Shown: positions 33,016 to 46,100 of the stretch, one piece after another
Position numbering within the stretch: position 1 is the stretch's first letter
Layout of the letters: every line of letters starts with the position of its first letter
Source: Hydractinia symbiolongicarpus
Taxonomy: Eukaryota > Cnidaria > Hydrozoa > Anthoathecata > Hydractiniidae
Reading direction: 5' to 3'
Assembly: GCF_029227915.1 (NCBI RefSeq)
Contig: NC_079889.1
Coordinates: 3,224,001-3,288,000, forward strand
Length of the DNA: 64,000 nucleotides
The notes under the pieces: model-generated
What the model saw: the letters and a program-made list of their open reading frames with translations, nothing else
The model's database searches: none
Told to the model about the DNA's origin: nothing
Position numbers and translations under genes: made by a program

Positions 33016-33168
33016 TCTATGTAATAGCCGTTGTCTGTCCGTCGGCCAAAACCAGGTCATGATAAACCAAGCAATAAATATTTAAGCTAAAAATAGAAAT
33101 TATGATAGATTTTTGCTGACTTTGCTGCGACGTGCGAATGGATAAATGGATAATCCGTGGATAATTAG
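33016..33168 (+). mobile_element. Helitron-family copy lacking its 3' hairpin
   Basis: Begins TCTATGTAATAGCCG with CTGTCCGTC, the family 5' end, and carries the TTTGCTGCGACG interior. It breaks off within the hairpin (CCGTGGATAATTAG). Confidence 0.5.
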
Positions 33169-33976
33169 TCTATATAATAGCGGAATTTCATCTACACAGG
33201 TCTGGGCACTAGCAAGGCGCTATCCTATAATAATACGCTGACAGACATATTGGGTGTGTCTATTTTTTAAAAAGTCGCCGAAAAACGTATGTGTTAAATA
33301 TTAGCCGAGAAAAAGTAACCATAACTATGCTAATATCAACGTCAATAGCTTGATGTAAAATATTACAATTTGGAGACTAAATATCTTGGAAATGGGTGCA
33401 AATAACTGGCTTCATCTTCTGCGTGGGTAACTAGGGATTAGACAAATTTTTTGGGGCTGGTTTAACCCACCCGTTTCGGAACAGATGGATTACTGACGTG
33501 ATCAAAATTTCTTTTATCTCAATATCTCTGCAACTGATCGTTAAAAGCACACTATACATATTCTTGATCAGCTTTTAAAAAATCTACATAATAAAGACAA
33601 CGGGTAACTAAATTTCTAAAAAGCAATTTTATGCACATTGCTCAATCTTTAGCCAAATTTTCAAACTCTTATATCTCAAAAACCGTTCGTTAAAAATACA
33701 TGATCCTGCTACAATCCCGGTCAAAATATATTGGCAGTAAGCTACAAAAAATGCAGTATAATCCTTTCCTGCCCCCTCTCCCCCATTATCAATGTTTGGA
33801 AACGTGTTAGCACAACTTTTGAACATTGATACTGGGGGAAAGGGGGCTTTGTACTTATCTTGCTCTTGCTACACGTGTAAAAAGGGTTTACTGCCATTAT
33901 TTTTGACCGGGATTGTAGCTGTACTTCTTACATTGTTCTTCTGCCTTAGTGGATTTTTCCACGGCTTAACAACTAG
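33169..33976 (+). mobile_element. Longer Helitron-like element carrying a nested MITE
   Basis: Starts TCTATATAATAG directly after the preceding copy and may end at CTAG|T (33973-33976) after GTGGATTTTTCCACGG. If both ends belong together it is about 808 bp and encloses the foldback element at 33708-33919. The pairing of ends is inferred. Confidence 0.45.
33708..33919. mobile_element. Foldback/MITE-like element
   Basis: Terminal inverted repeats of about 32 bp (33708-33740 and 33888-33919, ends GCTACAATCCCGGTCAAAA) and an inner pair of 26-28 bp (33770-33797 and 33822-33847, around 'tcccccattatcaatgtt'). The segments between them do not pair. Confidence 0.65.
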
Positions 33977-34049
33977 TCAAAACTATAATTGCATTTATTA
34001 ATAGCTAACAATTTTGGTCTGACTGAAAACAGAAAATATCTGCAGAAAA

Positions 34050-36500
34050 TATCTATATATCTATATATATATCTAAATATCTATATACTTGATAACGAGC
34101 TTTAATGATTCATTTTAATAGAATGTATGATGAGTAAGTAAACCTATTTTTGTCCAGAAAAAAATGTTTTAACAAATTTTAGAATGTGCTTAACATCAGC
34201 TATGTTGCTGTGCAACTGTTGTAGACAAAAAACGAGCTCTGCAACATGTCTTGTGTAACAGCTTGTATCGCTTTATTACGTAACACGTGTTTTCATAAAA
34301 TCCTGACAGTGGGTAATTGTTCAACTGTTATTAGTCACCAGGCGTTGGATGCCAACAAGAACACTTATCAATGTTAAACACGACGTGAGGTAAAACAAGA
34401 CAAAATAGATGAATTGCTAAATGTTTATAGCTGAAAATGTTTATAGCGGATTTTTGCACATGCTAACGCATTCGTGTTGGCAAAAAACACGGCCATAGGG
34501 GTAAAATTAACACAAATTTTTTAGAAGCGCGAGATTTAAAGGGCATAAGAAGTTTCACCAATTATAAGCGAATATTTCATATTTGAAATGGATTTATTTG
34601 AATTTAGTCTGTTGTTGGAATTTTCTATCATCAGGATTGAGTGCGCATGCCCATTGTTCACATCGCAAAATCAAAACATAACGTCGCACAAAGAGTGACC
34701 TGTACATCTTCGCCACGTGGTTCCTATTGCGTCTTTCGTCATTAATAAATATAAACAGTAAATTGCAAGTGAGACCCAGGGATACATTTTTTTCGAAGAC
34801 TCAACAACTTTCTTTATTAGTTCATTAGAACTAAGAGGGGTAACAGTTTTCCAACCTTGATAAAAAATATGAATCCATTCTTTGCTCAGTAACTATCTTT
34901 ACCCTTTGATTTCGTAAAAACACTGGCAGTAAAAACCGAAGGTACAATCATGGACAAAATTAATGAAACAAAGGCATTTTTCTGTCATTTTTAAAACTTG
35001 TATGCCAGGTAGAGAGGGTTTAAAACTTGCTACTGGCATTCTCACAACAAAATTATTAACGTCGGCGCCAAAGAATGTCGCTAAATTCGCGAAAAATAGC
35101 CGTGTTGACATTAGAAAGAAGTGGCATGTTTGAACAGTGTAGATTTAATCTAAAGATCTGAAGTTCTAAATTCCCTGTGAACATATTTAGGCGCTGTGAA
35201 CATTTGGCGCTGTGAACATTGGGCGCTGTAAACATTGACAAATTCAAAATGCAACTCTAATATAGAAATAAACAATGTAATCACTTGTAGCGGCCAAATT
35301 CGAAATTAGCCGCCCTGTTTCATTAAAAGTTGTCCATGATTGTAGTCGCAAATAAGAAAAGGGGGAGCGCAGGTTAATCCGCACAATAACATTCTTCGGG
35401 CAAAAATAATTTAAAACCATGAAAGAATCGTCACAAACCTTAAAAATTATTGAGACTATAAGGGGAAGGTCAACCAATTTTGTAAGTATAATAAATAAAT
35501 GAGTCTTTTTTAAGTTGAAACTTCTTAAGAATATTGAGATTTAAACTTAAGTGATACTCAAGGAAAAATTGCTCACAAGTAATACCTATAAGTTATGGGT
35601 ATAACTGCAATGTAATATATTCAAATGTATTATTCCAATTAAATAACGTAAATCCTCAAATATCACCGAAAAGGTCCCACCCAACCATGGAATGAGTACC
35701 CAACCAAATACAAGTTTTGTACAATAAGCCATTGGAATAATCGATCTTAACATATACAAATCATACCGCTCTTTTTCTCATCCGTTAAAGTGATCGTTTA
35801 ATTTACTGCTCAATCAAACAAACAGAAATAAACTTTTACTTACTTTATACTATACAGTTTTAATTTTTATTTGCACTTTTTTCTTTAGGTTTGTGTCACA
35901 TATCTTAGAGGTGTGATCTTGAAAACAATTAATCCCCATATATTTGCTCATTAGCATACTGACTAATTTCGAATAAAAAAAAAATGACTTGTTAAAATTG
36001 TTGTATAATATTATTCCAGTTTGACAAAAGTTTATATTTCATATATATATATAAAAAAATGACTTATAAAAATCCGCACTAACGACCTCTCTTAGTCGCT
36101 CCAGCTCTGCTTTGCGCCCAACCGTAGTCTAGATGTGAAAAAAGAGAGCAACAACCTGGCCCTTGGCGGTGTGGTGTAGAGATTGAGCGAACACAACAAT
36201 TGTCCTGTTAATATGTTTAATTTAGGAGTTATACAAAACCTTTTCCTTCTTCGAATAAACCCACAAAATAATTTTGATAATAAAATTTTTTGAAGATTAC
36301 CTCAGGATTTGCCGTGGTGAATATTTCGTAAATTTAGTAAATTACATGTTTCACAAAAGAATAATTTTTCTGCTGTTTATATGTTATCGTTATGTTTATT
36401 CAGTTTCTGTTCAACTCACTATCATGACGTCGACGAAACTTCTAATAACCATTTTTCATACGCAGTGTATCTATGTCATGAAGCGACAGTGTACTGTGAT
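34050..36500. other. Gene-free interval
   Basis: Holds a (TATC/TA)n tract near 34050-34085, a threefold ~16-bp repeat of GGCGCTGTGAACATT at about 35189-35238 and AT-rich simple sequence. No supported gene. Confidence 0.4.
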
Positions 36501-36712
36501 GGTAAATGAATTTCAATGTTTTGTGGGCCAATACATTTCGGTTTGAGCTGTCTTTCAAGCTGCTGCAGTATTTGTACATGGTAGTGAAGAAACTAATACT
36601 AAATAATTTTAATACTCCAAGTTTGTCTTCATAGTATAACTTCAATGGAAATTATAATTTCAAGACTCAAGTTAGGGAGTTCTAGATTTTTGCTTATTTT
36701 GTAGCTGCACCA

Positions 36713-37486
36713 CTATCGCATTGGTAAAATGTTTGGAATTCTTTTTGTGATTTTTTTACCTTCAATATAGTTGCAATTACTGATATCTTCATCTGATGAA
36801 AAACTGTTTAAACTCAGCAACGACGGAGAGCGAGTAATGAGCCTTTCATCAGCGTCAGTATTATTATGTCCTGCTTCTTTAAAATCATGTGCAAATGGTT
36901 TTATCCAAGAGGGTTTAATGCCGAAATAAGTTTTACTCTCACTTATATTGTTCTCTGGAAACATGCTTAAGAGAGCATGAAACATATTTAGGACATCGTC
37001 ATGATCTTTTGCACACACTTCTATGTAGCGACATTTTACTTTGTCAATATTCATTGACTTACAATACTGTCTTGCTTCGTCTGATGTAACTTTGCGTTTC
37101 AAGTCAGTTTTATTTCCAACCAGTAATATTGTTCGGGAATTTTCTTCTTTGGAATGCATAATTTCGGTTACCGTGTGCTTTGCAGTCTCCAACGATGCCG
37201 GATCTGCCACAGAAAACACAACAATGAAAGCATTTGATTTAGACATGCATAAATTTCTCATAGCAGGGAAATCGTTAGATCCACACGTATCGATTAATAA
37301 ACAAACCACCGTTCTTCCTTTATACTCTGTCACGAAATCTAAATCTGTTTCCAGCGTTGGTTCATAATGTTGTGAAAACCTTTTCCAGACAAGCTGTTTC
37401 AAAATTGAAGTTTTCCCGACTTTTGTTCCACCGAGAAATCCAATTTTATAATTATAAGTGAGTGCGTCGCTTGGTCGTCGACTCAT
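36713..37486 (-). CDS. RASD/Dexras-like small GTPase, intronless, no CAAX box
   Basis: The 257-residue protein has all five G motifs: P-loop GGTKVGKTS (19-27), switch I PTLET with T44, DTCG (66-69), NKTD (125-128) and CAK (158-160). DxxG followed by FPAMRNL and the preceding 'KVGKT' are close to the RASD1/RASD2 (Dexras/Rhes) group, as is the ~80-residue C-terminal extension. Family members are membrane-tethered signalling GTPases. Oddities: the positions of Ras Gly12, Gly13 and Gln61 are Thr21, Lys22 and Ser70, which predicts low intrinsic GTP hydrolysis. The C-terminus ends NILPMR, so there is no prenylation motif, unlike RASD proteins. The start ATG at 37486 precedes a short MSRRPSDALTYNYKIG lead as in relatives. 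An ATTAAA lies about 100 bases after the stop (36608-36613). Confidence 0.82.
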   Translation of the reverse strand: MSRRPSDALTYNYKIGFLGGTKVGKTSILKQLVWKRFSQHYEPTLETDLDFVTEYKGRTVVCLLIDTCGSNDFPAMRNLCMSKSNAFIVVFSVADPASLETAKHTVTEIMHSKEENSRTILLVGNKTDLKRKVTSDEARQYCKSMNIDKVKCRYIEVCAKDHDDVLNMFHALLSMFPENNISESKTYFGIKPSWIKPFAHDFKEAGHNNTDADERLITRSPSLLSLNSFSSDEDISNCNYIEGKKITKRIPNILPMR

Positions 37487-37499
37487 CCCTAGATTTACA

Positions 37500-39600
37500 A
37501 TTCTGTTTTTTTCTTTTATTATGATATATCTCTGTTAAATAATTTAGCTACTCTTGTCGTAATAAAAATGTAAACAACGAAATTATCACGTTGGATGTTA
37601 TTTTTCGACTATAGACCACCTTATAACACCACCTCTAAAGGTAAAATCGGTTATTTAATGATCTATTATATTTTTTCAACAAACTGTCATCAGTTATGAT
37701 AATAAAAAATAAATGGGTTTTCACCAGGATGATAATTTCCAAGATATAAATTGTTTTTTTTATGTTCTAACTCCTCTTTAGGTAAATTCGTTAACCATTA
37801 CAAATAAAAGCATCTCGTTAGAAATACATTTTGTTAGTGAACCATAACACTATAATGAACCAATCAATTTGTAGTATTTACGTCGCTAAAAATGTAGTTG
37901 TAGCTAGTTACTCGCCTCGTGAAAACAAGGCCTAACATACTCACGTTAATTGCAATACCCAGTTGATTTAAATGTTATTGTGAATATAATTCTAAATAAA
38001 AAACAATACATTTACTGTAATTAGGTTATTAACAGCTTTGCAAAATTACGTCCAATATTTTTCGTTCTAATACTTCAAAGTGGCCAGTGATATAAATTTT
38101 TGCTTAAAGTCTTTTTCATGCAAACTTCTAGATACAACTTTGGTTCTGTTGATAAGCAATGCTTTTATAACGCCTCGTTATTGACAATTACCATAACAAT
38201 GATGTTACACAATGACAAAGCAAGCCTGCCAGTATGCAATGTGTTCTTTGTATGTTAGCAATGTGTGTACGAACAATACGTAACAACAGAAATAATTATG
38301 TAAATAAATATACAATATCTTTTGTTATGTTTGGTTTCGTCTCTTTTTAGTTTTAACACGAAACAAAAAGAAACGCAACTAAATATATTTGTAGTTTCCT
38401 TGATGATACAGCATCATGATACGTGCGCGAAAAAAAATAACTGATGACAGTTAATTAAGTGTTCTAGCTAATTCAATGCTTAAAATTTGGACAATACGCA
38501 TATTCAAGCGTGGTTATTTTGTTAATTATTACGTAGTATCAATAGGAGTTCTATTGTCTTACTGACAGGGGAGGAGGACAAAGTGGGAACTATTTCTGCT
38601 ATGCGAAATTGGAACAATTGGATATAACTAGTGTATCGTGGGACGCGTGTAGTATTCCATTTGGGCGCACAAGTAAACACGCTTTTTTATAAAAGAAATA
38701 ATTTTGTGTTGATAAACAAGAGAGTTTTTGTCAAGCAACGTTATGCTATTGTTAGGGTTTTTAAGCGGCATTTAAGCTTGTAGAACTTGAAATAGGGCTC
38801 TTTTGTCACTGTTGTTTTGACTAGTGACCTAACGAATGGTACTAATTCCTAGTTGTTGAGCGTTGTTAACAAAAACTTACAGAGCCCATCATTTTTTTTA
38901 CAAACAAGAAGCCCTGTGACTTGAAGATTTCTGTTATTAGCCTGGAATATTCTGAAATTTGAAGTAGATACTTAAATATGGAGAATAATGTGGGGGGGGG
39001 GGGGACAAATCATTGAGTATCTTAATTCTCAATTATTATTTTAACTAACCTGCATTGTTAAAGTGCAAATAAATAAATAAAAATTTGCTTTTTTTACATA
39101 TATATAGTATTTTATAATAGCTAATAGTTAAAATTTGAACTGGATATTTTTTTAAAAATTCTAGTAATTTAGTTGTTGAGTGTTGTGAACAGATATCTGT
39201 TATTTTATACAAGTAAATTATTTTGTACTAACATTTTGGGTTCAGTTGTTTTAACTTCTTTTAAGGTTTAACCAGCCAAATGCAACGACCATACAGATGT
39301 CTTTTTCCTGTCAATGTTTTACAAATTTGTAAATTTTTTTTTTCTAATTTTATATTATTGCCTTTTCCAGTAAGAATTACAAAATTTTTATCAGAAGCTT
39401 TTTGTAATATTACGTAGCCACGTAATCAATCAGGTTTGCAGAAAAATTAATTTCAATACGTTACAAAATAAGCAAACAAAAACGAAACGTAAATGTTCTT
39501 TCCCAAGAGTTTCTCAGAATATGACACATAAAATACAAAAACGGATGTTAACTAGTATTTACTCATTATCTCCGCAGCGAGATTGGCGTTTTAACCTTCG
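37500..39600. other. Gene-free interval with a G run
   Basis: Contains the upstream region of the GTPase gene and a run of 13 G at 38992-39004. No supported exon. Confidence 0.4.
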
Positions 39601-39617
39601 AAATGAAGAGGGGTGTA

Positions 39618-39973
39618 AAGAGACAAGGATATTAGAGAGACGAGGATGTTAGAGCGGCGTGAATATTAGATAGGCGAAATATTAGAAAGGAATATTAGAG
39701 CGGCAAGAATATTAGAGAGGAGGGAATATAATATGAGAGTGGCGGAAATATGAGAGTGGCGGAAATATGAGAGTGACGGGAATATGAGAGTGGCGGGAAT
39801 ATGAGAGTGGTGGAAATATGAGAATGGCGGGAATATGAGAGTGGCGGGAATAAGAGAGTGGCGGGAATATGAGAGTGGCGGGAATATGAGAGTGGCGGGA
39901 ATATGAGAGTGGCGGGAATATGAGAGTGGCGGGAATATGAGAGTGGCGGGAATATGAGAGTGGCGGGAATATG
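39618..39973. repeat. 17-bp minisatellite
   Basis: About twenty head-to-tail copies of a unit like GGGAATATGAGAGTGGC. The right part is nearly perfect and the left part (39618-39740) is diverged and irregular. Since 17 is not a multiple of three, its long minus-strand frames are by-products and not genes. Confidence 0.9.
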
Positions 39974-39979
39974 TTTGCA

Positions 39980-42940
39980 AAGCATCGAAAATAGATCTAT
40001 ATTATTATTGTCGAAAAAAAAATTCCGCAAGGTTTTAAAAATATTACAGAATTGCAGCTAATGCGTATAAACAAACATCTTGTATGCAATCGAAGTTGTT
40101 ATAAAATGCTACTTACACAGCTGCGGCGGAAATATCGTAGATCGTAGATATGATACAAACTAGATAAAAAATTTAGCAATCCTTCACGCGAGATTATTGG
40201 AGAGTCAGGATTATTCTTTTAACATGTGTCAAAAAAGAAGACTCTTTTCTTCCACGAGGCTGGGATAAATATTCTTCACCACACCTGTGCGGCTTATGAA
40301 CAAACACGCAAAGTACACAAGTGCTTATAACTGTATGTACAACTCGAAGAATATTTGCCAACCACGTGGTTTAAGTTTTTGATATAGAGACAGCGCGCAA
40401 GAATTTGCATCAATTTCGACTTTAGCGTACGACACAAAAATGTGAATAACTGTTACCACAACTAAGTCCATATTTGTTACTGTCATTATGCTAACTTGCT
40501 AACATTTTTGCTACAAATAATTTTTTAATTGTGGAAAGATGTATATTGCTGCCCTAATTCAATTAAAAAAAATGAACGCAAGAACAGCCTACTACCCAAT
40601 GACTTGCGATAATTTAGTCCAAAAGAGAAATCTTATTGCGGGGTCTGCTTCTAACTGCTTTTAATTAACTAAGATGGGTAATAGTCAGACACAACTTATC
40701 TACAGCAGCGACAGGCTTTATTATTACGCCATATAAGGTAAGGTAAAATATATTATCACCCTATTTTTGCCAGGTTGCTTAGTACTTCTCATATGTTACG
40801 AAGTGCAATTTTCTATGGCTGTTTCTGTGGATTCAACAAGACCAGGACTCCAAATTCACATTTTGGTACCCTAAATTAGTAAAACAATAGACTTTAGATA
40901 AAATAAAGGGGAATGTAATTGTTAACATTATTACGAACAACATGGCATATATGAGGTATTAAGTACAAGTTGTTTATCTGTCGAATTTTTCGCAGCTATT
41001 GCACGTTGTGCGTTTGTAGCCAATATCTTAAAATGGGGTTTTTTAAGATTTTATCTTAAAACGTGATGAGACGTTTATCTTATTTATAAATCTTTCTTCT
41101 TGATCGGTTTGCTATACTATTTCATGCTTTCTTGTTTGCCCGCTAGCGAAGTACAGCCGCGAAAACGTTTCACACACAGAGAATATTATCAATATAGGAA
41201 TAAATTAACCTTGAATCTCTATCACTGTCTATACAAAATTGCCGGGCAAATAAGTGTTCGTTTCACTCTATCCGCCATCCACCAGTACTGTAAAAGCTAA
41301 CGTGATGGCTTGTTATACTTACTCTAATAGTTTAAATATTCATTGAAGCAGTATTTATGTCACACAACACGCAACTGTATGAAGCCTCCGTTATAAATGG
41401 TCCATTTTTAAGTGCTGCTATATTTCACGCAAATGAAGACTGATAAAAAGTCTTTCATTCAACCGTTGCAGTTCATAGGTACATAGATCATGATTTGAAT
41501 AGACCTAATTAACTGCCGACTTACCTGCCAGGTGACGCACGACTACAAAAGAATACAATTGACGTTTTATTTTTCTACACACAAATTTATGTATTCTACA
41601 AAATGTACAAACACAAAAGAGCGAAATCTGTTTTTAAAAAGTTTACTTATAACAAAAATAGTAAATGGTTTAAAACTAACAAAAACTTACACAATTAAAG
41701 CCGTTCAATTAATGCCGTTCAATTAAAGCCACACAAGATAAAGAGTTAACACATATTTAAATCTAACTGGTACAATCTTGTGGCATAACGCTCACCTGGG
41801 AATCACTGCAGTATTTGCTGTACTTAAAAATTTTGCGCCAAAAGTTGTTATGAAACAGTTCGTGCTTCGTATTCTGCTAAAACTTCAATCAAAATTTATA
41901 ATTACCCACCTTTTGCTAAACAAATGTAAACACGTAAAATAACTTTATCTTAAATTTTCTCACATGCTATGACTTTTTAAGAAATTATCATGTCTGTTTG
42001 AACATTTTAAAGCCGAAATGTTAATTGTAATATTTGTTTGATCTCATTTAAAATTCCGTAAGAGGGATCGGTTTAGTTACAACAATTACAACAGTAAAAT
42101 AAATATGCTTTCACGTCTTTTTATTTTTATGACGTGGATATTAGCTATTCCCTTTATAATCTGGAGGTACCTACACTGCTTCGTGCAATCAGGACAACTC
42201 TTCACAAAATAAGGTCAATCCTCCCGAAAATTTTCCCATAATCTAACTGCTAGGACAATTACCTCAGAACACCCTGTGTAATCCCCCCCCCCCCAGATGA
42301 CTTATTATAGCAATTTTCAGCAGCCCAAATTTTTTGACGGAACAACTTTCTGATTTTTTTTTGTTCGAAAATTTTTCCGTCCGAAATTTGTGTCCGCCAA
42401 AAGTTTTTTTGTCCACAAATTTTGTTTCTTTATTTTTTAAAAAAGGACAAGTGCATAGAAATTATATATAAGGTAATCAGAAAATCAATAAAAAATGCAG
42501 TTTTTAAACTTATTATTTTCGCTATTTTCCCATTTGGCTGAGGCTCTATAAAATCGGATACTGAAGATCCTTTAAAGATCTTGCTTGAATATATGTACAC
42601 TTTAAATGCTTCTTGCCTTCTTCTTGTGTCATTTCCCGTAATCATTGCTTTTGAAACTTGGTTAAAATTCGTTCAAAAGACTTATCAATACAATTTGGAT
42701 TTCCGCCAGTGAAGGCGGAATCTTTAAAATCGCCTGAGGAGATAGACAGAGAGGTACAGAGGTAGAGAGATAGATAGAGACAGTGCAGCTAGGTGGACGC
42801 CCGAAACTTATGCAGGCTAAAGCCTAGATCTTCGTTTTGACATACTTTTTCTGAGAACGAGGTTAAAATGAGCCAATAAGAATCGTATCACAGTGCAACA
42901 AATTGTTTTATTATCGAATGATTTTAAAGTTTTATGCTAT
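39980..42940. other. Gene-free interval
   Basis: Nothing beyond simple sequence, a C run near 42283-42294 and a GA-rich microsatellite at about 42735-42785. Confidence 0.4.
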
Positions 42941-42947
42941 CTAAAGT

Positions 42948-43112
42948 TAAGGGAGATTTTCACGAAGCGAATTGAGCGGCGAATTCGACGGCGAATTGTA
43001 TCTGAGCATGCGCAGTTCGATGAAAAATCAAAACAAACAAAACTGCGCATGCTCAGATACAATTCGCTGTCGAATTCGCCGCTCAATTCGCTTCGTGAAA
43101 ATCCCCCTTTAA
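42948..43112. mobile_element. 165-bp foldback MITE with ~70-bp arms
   Basis: Arms 42948-43017 and 43040-43112 pair almost perfectly (one internal mismatch and small differences at the tips) around a 22-base loop. Each end meets a TTAA (TTAAGGGAG and ATCCCCCTTTAA), suggesting a TTAA or TTA/TAA target duplication as in piggyBac- or Harbinger-type MITEs. The near identity of the arms suggests recent origin or gene conversion. Confidence 0.8.
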
Positions 43113-43159
43113 AGCTGGTGGAGTGTAGCATAATAAAGATCGTCTTATAATGCGCTATC

Positions 43160-46100
43160 TTTGATGTTATTAACGTTTCTCTTTAATAATTACGTCATTT
43201 CTTTGTGTACAACTTTGCAATCACGTAGACTAAAGCTATATTCAGCAGAATAAATAATTATTCATGAATTTTAATTTGAAGAGAATTGTTGAGGCTGAAT
43301 ATTTTTGGTGAAAGATAATGTATTATAGCTATTATAGCTCGTGACAAGTGTGTTTTAAAAGAAAAAAATAAGAATATGTAGTCTGAAAATAACCTTTCGT
43401 AACTGATTACGTAAAAAAAAAAATTGTTGCCACTTTTAAAGATATTTTAGAAGTTGTTTTTCAGAGAAAAAGAGAAAATAAATAAATTTTCAGCCTTGCC
43501 GTTCTTATTTTGTTTTTATTGTTCATCAATTTTCAGGTTTATTATTTGTCTTTTAAAATTGTTCTTATAGAGAAATGAAGTTTATGTAAGTTAAGTTAGC
43601 TATGATGTACAGTTACAATAATAATCAAAAATTGAATTTTGAAATTTCAGAATATTTAATGATTTGATTCCCCCATATTACTCCAGATCATTGCTAATGG
43701 CGGAAATCTTTAAGCCGCGGGGCTTCTTGCTTGACTTTATAAATCTTGTCCAAAAATTTTTCCGCTGTAACACAAAATTGTGTCCGAATGTTTTTCCGCC
43801 GAAAAGCTTAGTTCTTAATGTAATTCAATTTTCAAAAATGCCCTACCTGGCATACTGTCGTTAATAACTCTAGAACCATAAATGCTATTACCCTAAAAAC
43901 TTATAGTAGCTGATTTTTTTATCATTTTGGATCAGAAATATGGAAAAAAAAAATTCCAAAAATTTACAGCAGGTGGTGTGCCACGCCAATTTTGAAAGGC
44001 ACTCTTCCAATTATTTTAAGCATTTTCTTATAGACTTATAATGATAAAATTTATGTTTATATGTCTAAATTTGTTCGTGTAACTTGCACCCTTCGCTTTT
44101 ACCGCCGTTTGTCCCCCGCTTGCGTTATTTTATATTTTTTGAGAACGCCTTCTTATGCCCTTTTTTTTTAATTTCCACTAAAACTTTGGTACCTGCGTTG
44201 ATTTCAATAATATTTATATGCTTTTCTCATTTGATTGCAAGCATTTCTCAATAAAAAATGTGTAAAATCAATGTATGTATGTCTCTAACCAGGTGTGCAT
44301 ATATACTTGACTACGATTATATAATTACTCCAATTATATGTGTGAAAATATGCTTTCACATTCTTTACACGATGTATTTGCATATAATTTATTTATAACT
44401 TAAAAGTTTTATAAGTTGTAACCTGATACAGCGAAAGTTATAGGGTTTAGGGCATCCTTACCCTCCCCCCCCCCCCCCCCCCCCGGGAGTACACTCGCCC
44501 CCTTATACCCCTGCATGAATAGCTTTAAGTCATTAAATACCAGTTGTGTATTCATCTAAACTTCTAGGTTGACAATGAAGTCTATATATTGGTAAAAAGT
44601 ATTTCTTGACTTTAATTTAACGTTTATTAGGCTTTGGGCTTATAAAAATACTGCATTATACAATAGAATCATCAGGTTACTGATATCGAAATTCCTTGAC
44701 ACACTCTTAGTACGTCACCAGAAGATTAAAAGCCCATTTTTGGTGACGTCATCAGAAGCTTGAAATTTGGTTTTTGCATAGATCGCATAAAAAGTTGCTA
44801 AAAATTGCCCGAAAATTTGTTTTTTTCGATTTTCGGGTAAAATCGAAAAAATTCGGATTAATCAAGTGTCTAAAACATGGCTAATAATTCTTCTTGATAA
44901 ATCAGAGTTGTGTTGTAAGTTTCAAGTTCTAAGGATAATCCTAACAAGAGTTATTATATTTTTCCCATAATAAGGATTTCATTCATACTTACCACACGCC
45001 GTCTAATGGCCCATTCCCCAGCAACACTCAAAGTTGTGGAAGAAACTGAAAGCCCTATACCAGGCTAATGTTTTTCCAAGCACCGAAGAGACAAACTAGG
45101 AAACAAAAAAACAGAGAAAGGAATAAATAGAAAAAAAATATAACACCGCTTAAAATTGCTAAATACACCGGTAGACGAAAATCGCATTATTTGTTACCCG
45201 ACCACCACCAGCAGACATTAAACTATAAGAAGTAAACAACACATGTCCTATCAATACCGATAAATCCAAAAGTGTTTCTAACAATGGTACAGTCAGCATA
45301 AATGCCGGATTTGTAGAACAGGAAATTAGAGCTAAGTGCAAGATAGAACTTGATGTTGGGAATTTGGTTTATTCAACCAGTCCCCCTAAAAAGCTGGTCC
45401 CTCTTTCATTAGACGCCCACCCTTAACCCTGTTATACCTGGGGGAAGGGGCACAAGTACCTGTCACCTGTTTGATTAAGCATAACTTTTAATGGATACGT
45501 TGTTGAGATGTAAGAGTGTTTTAAATTGCTGCGTTTTTATATATGTATTATATTCGTATATTGGTCAAGAAAACGTTACCAGGCGGTTGCTGATGAAATA
45601 TATGGATACTAAGAATAAAATCAAAACATTTAATGAAAAAATAATTTAGCGAAAGACGTCATTTTAGATCACAATGATTGCAATGACGTCATTAAAGCTA
45701 ATTTTTTTAATGGCTAATCATTTCTTGGCACAGAATCTATATGTCTATCAAATGTCAAGCTTGTAGCGTCAGTAATGCATGAGTGATTAAATATAAGGAA
45801 AATGGCCTCCTGTGGTGTCTTGTAATATGTGTGACGTCATTCCTGACCCCTGTGACACCATCAAATTACTTTTTGCCTTTATTAAGTTTGCATCACAACA
45901 CTCCACAACTGTTTTATTAGGGGTTTAATACCTGCGGGTACTTTTTTATGATTTTGTCATCACTAATGCGAACACAACAAGTTTGCACCACAAAGTCGTC
46001 GTAGAAATACAAATTCTAGTGGTAGAGTTTTAAGTAACAAGGAAGTGAACAGGCTAACAAGTAAGGAAAAATTGTGATGACTTCATTTCTATCATATGTA

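Noticed and set aside
36150-36195. tRNA-like 'ggtgtggtgtagagattgagcg'
   Set aside because: Only a box A-like half is present with no box B or tail at the right distance.
39666-40030. Two long minus-strand frames with RHSHIPATLIFP repeats
   Set aside because: They are generated by the 17-bp minisatellite, which gives the same peptide in shifted frames; no gene structure.
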